A DNA stretch of 64,000 bases, from positions 1,885,541 through 1,949,540 of the forward strand of contig NZ_JAPPRC010000003.1 in the NCBI RefSeq assembly GCF_026672425.1, written 5' to 3'. Of the stretch, positions 61,250-64,000 are shown in pieces. Every line of letters begins with the position of its first letter. The first letter of the stretch is position 1. A model generated the notes under the pieces. The model saw only the letters and a list, made by a program, of their open reading frames with translations, was not told where the DNA came from and did not search any database. The DNA comes from Pannonibacter sp. SL95. Its GTDB lineage: Bacteria > Pseudomonadota > Alphaproteobacteria > Rhizobiales > Stappiaceae. The translations under genes were made by a program, and so were the position numbers.

Positions 61250-62542
61250 ATGAAAGATGGTGGACGGATCGCCGCGGCCATCGAAGTGCTGGGCGAGGTG
61301 GAAAGCCGCCGCCGTCCGGTGCAGGACGCGCTGAAGGACTGGGGCAACGCCCACCGTTTTGCCGGGTCCGGAGATCGTACGATCATCGGCAACCTGGTGT
61401 TCGATGCCCTGCGGCACAAGCAGAGCCTCGGCTGGCAGATGCAGGACAGCAGTGCCCGTGCGCTGGCGCTGGCGACCTACGCGCTCAACTGGCAGCAGGG
61501 TCTGGCGCGGCTGGAAGAGGTGATGGCTGACGACCGGCATGCGCCGGAGGCGTTGAGCGAAGCCGAAAAGGCCGCGCTGACCACGCCGCGGGCGGACGCG
61601 GCGCCCGATGCCATTGCCGCCGACGTCCCGGAATGGCTTTGGCCGGCCTTTGCCGCAGCGCTTGGCGGCAACGCCGTCGCCGAAGGCAAGGCACTGGCAC
61701 GCCGGGCCCCCATCGACATGCGCGCCAACACGCTCAAGGCGTCGCGTGACAAGGTCCTCAAGCGCCTCGCCCATATCGAGCTGAAGGAAACGGCGCTGTC
61801 GCCCTTCGGCCTCAGGGTCGAGCCGAAGCCGGGTGCGGCGCGTCTGCCGCATGTGCAGGCCGAGGAAGGCTATCGCAAGGGCTGGTTCGAACTGCAGGAC
61901 GAGGCAAGCCAGATCGCAGCCCTGGTGGCCGGGGCAAAGCCGGGCGAACAGGTGCTCGATTACTGTGCTGGCGGCGGCGGCAAGACGCTGGCTCTGGCCG
62001 CGCTGATGGAAAACCGTGGCCAGATCTACGCCTATGACAACGACCGGCTGCGGCTGGCGCCCATCCACGAGCGCCTGGCGCGTGCGGGCGCGCGCAACGT
62101 GCAGGTGCGTGATCCGCAGACCGGATCGCTGGAGGATCTGGATGGGCAGATGGATCTGGTCTTTGTCGATGCGCCTTGCACCGGCACCGGTGTGTGGCGG
62201 CGGCGGCCGGATTCCAAGTGGCGGCTCAGCGAAAAGGCACTGGCTGACCGGATCGAGGAACAGGCGCGGGTGCTGGATGCAGCGGCGCGCTTCGTGAAGC
62301 CCGGCGGACGCCTTGTCTATGCCACGTGCTCCATCCTTGACGCCGAGAACCGCGACCAGATCGAAGCGTTTCTGGCTCGTGACACGCGCTTTGCCCGCAA
62401 GTCGGCGGCAGACGCCTTCGCGGCCGCCCTGCCGGGCAAGCCGAAGCCGGTGCATGTCAGCCCTGAAGGCCATCTGATGCTGACCCCGGCCTCGACGGAC
62501 ACCGACGGCTTCTTCCTGTCCGTCGTCACCCGCGTAAGCTGA
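61250..62542 (+). CDS. RsmB/NOP-family RNA m5C methyltransferase
   Basis: 430 residues. An N-terminal RsmB/NusB-like helical part is followed by the Rossmann methyltransferase: VLDYCAGGGGKTLALAALM (AdoMet motif), VDAPCTGTGVWRRRPDSKWR (motif IV cysteine) and YATCSILDAENRDQIEAFL (motif VI catalytic cysteine). Two cysteines are the hallmark of this m5C family. The alphaproteobacterial form next to guaB is usually named RsmB-like; the exact rRNA target cannot be fixed here. Followed by a strong terminator. Confidence 0.9.
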   Translation: MKDGGRIAAAIEVLGEVESRRRPVQDALKDWGNAHRFAGSGDRTIIGNLVFDALRHKQSLGWQMQDSSARALALATYALNWQQGLARLEEVMADDRHAPEALSEAEKAALTTPRADAAPDAIAADVPEWLWPAFAAALGGNAVAEGKALARRAPIDMRANTLKASRDKVLKRLAHIELKETALSPFGLRVEPKPGAARLPHVQAEEGYRKGWFELQDEASQIAALVAGAKPGEQVLDYCAGGGGKTLALAALMENRGQIYAYDNDRLRLAPIHERLARAGARNVQVRDPQTGSLEDLDGQMDLVFVDAPCTGTGVWRRRPDSKWRLSEKALADRIEEQARVLDAAARFVKPGGRLVYATCSILDAENRDQIEAFLARDTRFARKSAADAFAAALPGKPKPVHVSPEGHLMLTPASTDTDGFFLSVVTRVS

Positions 62543-62574
62543 CGCGCCTGACGGACGAACAATCCGCAAACTGA

Positions 62575-62606
62575 AACACCGTGCTGTCGCAAGACCGCAC
62601 GGTGTT
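62575..62606. terminator. Rho-independent terminator after the RsmB-family gene
   Basis: AACACCGTGC (62575-62584) pairs perfectly with GCACGGTGTT (62597-62606) over a 12-base loop, followed by TTGTTTT. It lies between convergent genes (RsmB-family plus, TPR protein minus), 33 bases after the first and 20 after the second. Confidence 0.9.
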
Positions 62607-62625
62607 TTGTTTTCGCAAACGATGA

Positions 62626-63867
62626 TCAGCCGATCTGGCTCTCGGGCTCAGCGCCGGAGACGCGTTGCTGATCAGCACTGTCATTGGGCGTCTGCGGATC
62701 CTCTGCAGTGGCGTAATCACTGTCTTCAGCCGATCCGGCGAGCGCAGCGTCCGCTGCGGTCTGGATCGCGGCAGGCTGGGCTGAGGGCGATTGAAGCGGC
62801 GCATGTGGCGACCAGACGAGGTCGGGCATCGGCACGGTGCGATGTTTCTCGATCACGTCGCGCACCCAGTCAGGAACCGGGCGGCCGTTGGCCATGGCAG
62901 TGAGGACCTCGCGTGCGGCCAGCCGTTCGCCGAGGGCGGCGAGGGCCGCGCCAATGGCATTGCCGGCCTCGCGGTCGTCAGCCCGTTCGGTCCATGCATC
63001 ATCGGCGTGGCGGAGCGCCGCCTTCAGGTCGCCAGACTTGCGCGCCAGCAGCGACAGGCGGACCTTGATGTCCGTGTCGCCGGGGCTAAGTCCAAGCGCG
63101 GCGTCATAGGCCTCGCGCGCGGGGGAAAGCTCACCCAGCGCGGCCAGGGCATCACCAAGACAGACGAAGGCGGCGACCGATTGCGCATCCTCAGTAAGGG
63201 CCCGTTCGGCCAGATCGCGCGCTTCATCCAGACGATTGCGCTTCAGCAGGAGGCGGGACAGGCCGATGAGGGCAGGGGCGTAAGCGGGATCAATCCGCAG
63301 CGCCGCCCGATAGGCAGCAATCGCCGTACCTGGACGCGGATCCGAAGAGGCGGCATCGCCCAGCAGGGTCTGGGCCGGGGCGCTGTCCGGCATCAGCGAA
63401 CACAGCCGCCCGGCAAAGCCTTGCGCTTCTTCGAGGTTGCCCTGCTGGATCAGGATCGAGGCAAGACCGTAAAGGGCGTTGTGGTTCTCCGGCGTGTCGG
63501 TGAGCACGGCACGGAACGAGCTTTCCGCATTGGCCAGATCGCCCAGCAGGAACTGGCAGTTGCCGAGATTGGCCCTGGCCCGGCCGTGGTCGGGGTGCGT
63601 GAACAGGATTTTCCGGAACTGGGCGGCCGCCTCTTCAAGTTGGCCCGCGCGCATTGCCGCGGTCGCCTGCGCGAAGGCGTCTTCCACCTCCTCCTGCGAC
63701 CGGCGCGCGTTCTCGAGGCTTGGCACCGGCGGCATCAGAGAGGGTGCGCCGGCATCACCGGCCGGCGTGTCGCCCGAGCCTGCCGGGCGTGACAGATCCA
63801 TTCGGGCGGCCGCTGCGGCTGCGGCGACCGTTGCCGGTGTAGACATGGTATCGTCGGCCGTCGTCAT
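62626..63867 (-). CDS. Tetratricopeptide-repeat protein
   Basis: 413 residues with no signal peptide. After a low-complexity Ala-rich start (about 1-60), several TPR units follow from about residue 65 to 290: FAQATAAMRAGQLEEAAAQFRKILFTHPDHGRARANLG, ANAESSFRAVLTDTPENHNALYGLASILIQQGNLEEA, AIAAYRAALRIDPAYAPALIGLSRLLLKRNRLDEA and SPAREAYDAALGLSPGDTDI. The C-terminal ~80 residues are polar and disordered. Likely a protein-interaction scaffold; partner and role not evident. The 133 bases upstream to the window edge show nothing supported. Confidence 0.8.
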   Translation of the reverse strand: MTTADDTMSTPATVAAAAAAARMDLSRPAGSGDTPAGDAGAPSLMPPVPSLENARRSQEEVEDAFAQATAAMRAGQLEEAAAQFRKILFTHPDHGRARANLGNCQFLLGDLANAESSFRAVLTDTPENHNALYGLASILIQQGNLEEAQGFAGRLCSLMPDSAPAQTLLGDAASSDPRPGTAIAAYRAALRIDPAYAPALIGLSRLLLKRNRLDEARDLAERALTEDAQSVAAFVCLGDALAALGELSPAREAYDAALGLSPGDTDIKVRLSLLARKSGDLKAALRHADDAWTERADDREAGNAIGAALAALGERLAAREVLTAMANGRPVPDWVRDVIEKHRTVPMPDLVWSPHAPLQSPSAQPAAIQTAADAALAGSAEDSDYATAEDPQTPNDSADQQRVSGAEPESQIG

Positions 63868-64000
63868 GGCGGAGGACCGTTTCCCCTCTGCGTGGGCCTC
63901 TTGCCGCCCTGTCGGCCAACATCCGCGGATGCTGGCGGCGGTGATGCGGCTGCGAGCCCCGGTTGGCGGATGCTTTCAACTGAAATGCAATCCGAATCAT

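Noticed and set aside
63755-64000. Open frame entering from the right edge on the minus strand
   Set aside because: It overlaps the start of the TPR gene in another frame and reads as arginine/histidine-rich noise; no gene claimed.

Overview
The window is high-GC DNA from an alphaproteobacterium, most likely of the Hyphomicrobiales (a Stappiaceae or Pannonibacter-like lineage; this placement is inferred from gene content only). Supporting signs are the direct-repeat SOS box GTTC-N7-GTTC ahead of lexA, the gltX / comEC / lexA neighbourhood, and the ppx-like / rlmE / guaB / RsmB-family housekeeping block at the far end.

Layout. 1-4.1 kb: start of gltX, a comEC/rec2 gene broken by an apparent frameshift, a hairpin-rich spacer and lexA. 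4.2-23 kb: a phenylacetate catabolic region. It has paaX, paaJ, paaABCDE, an extra ferritin-like PaaA/PaaC-family gene and paaZ on the plus strand; a TetR regulator, paaK, paaI and paaG on the minus strand; and a divergent branched-chain-amino-acid-type (HAAT) ABC transporter. A TetR-type palindrome lies in the divergent promoter. The CoA route is nearly complete, but paaF and paaH are not in the window. A zinc alcohol dehydrogenase follows.

23.2-31.9 kb: an acyl-CoA dehydrogenase and a LysR regulator stand back to back with a tight six-gene plus-strand operon. The operon encodes a KAS III-like enzyme, a class III aminotransferase, a FlK-type hotdog thioesterase, an EamA exporter, an ATP-grasp ligase and an MFS transporter. 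This looks like a small, unassigned biosynthetic or modification cluster and is the most interesting part of the window. An adenine deaminase and a GT2/flippase pair follow.

36-48.8 kb: two carbohydrate ABC transport operons on the minus strand. One is headed by a DeoR regulator with twin palindromic operators. The other is headed by a LacI regulator whose operator overlaps its own promoter, and it also carries a GH63-like hydrolase and a PIG-L deacetylase. In all three ABC importer operons of the window the binding-protein gene is followed directly by a strong hairpin.

49-56.4 kb: a type I restriction-modification island (hsdR, hsdM, hsdS) with a translationally coupled PD-(D/E)XK-like gene and a truncated Mrr N-terminal domain, ending at the 3' side of a tRNA-Gln gene. 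56.7-64 kb: a Ppx/GppA protein with a very long basic, low-complexity N-terminus, rlmE, guaB, an RsmB/NOP-family methyltransferase, a terminator and a TPR protein.
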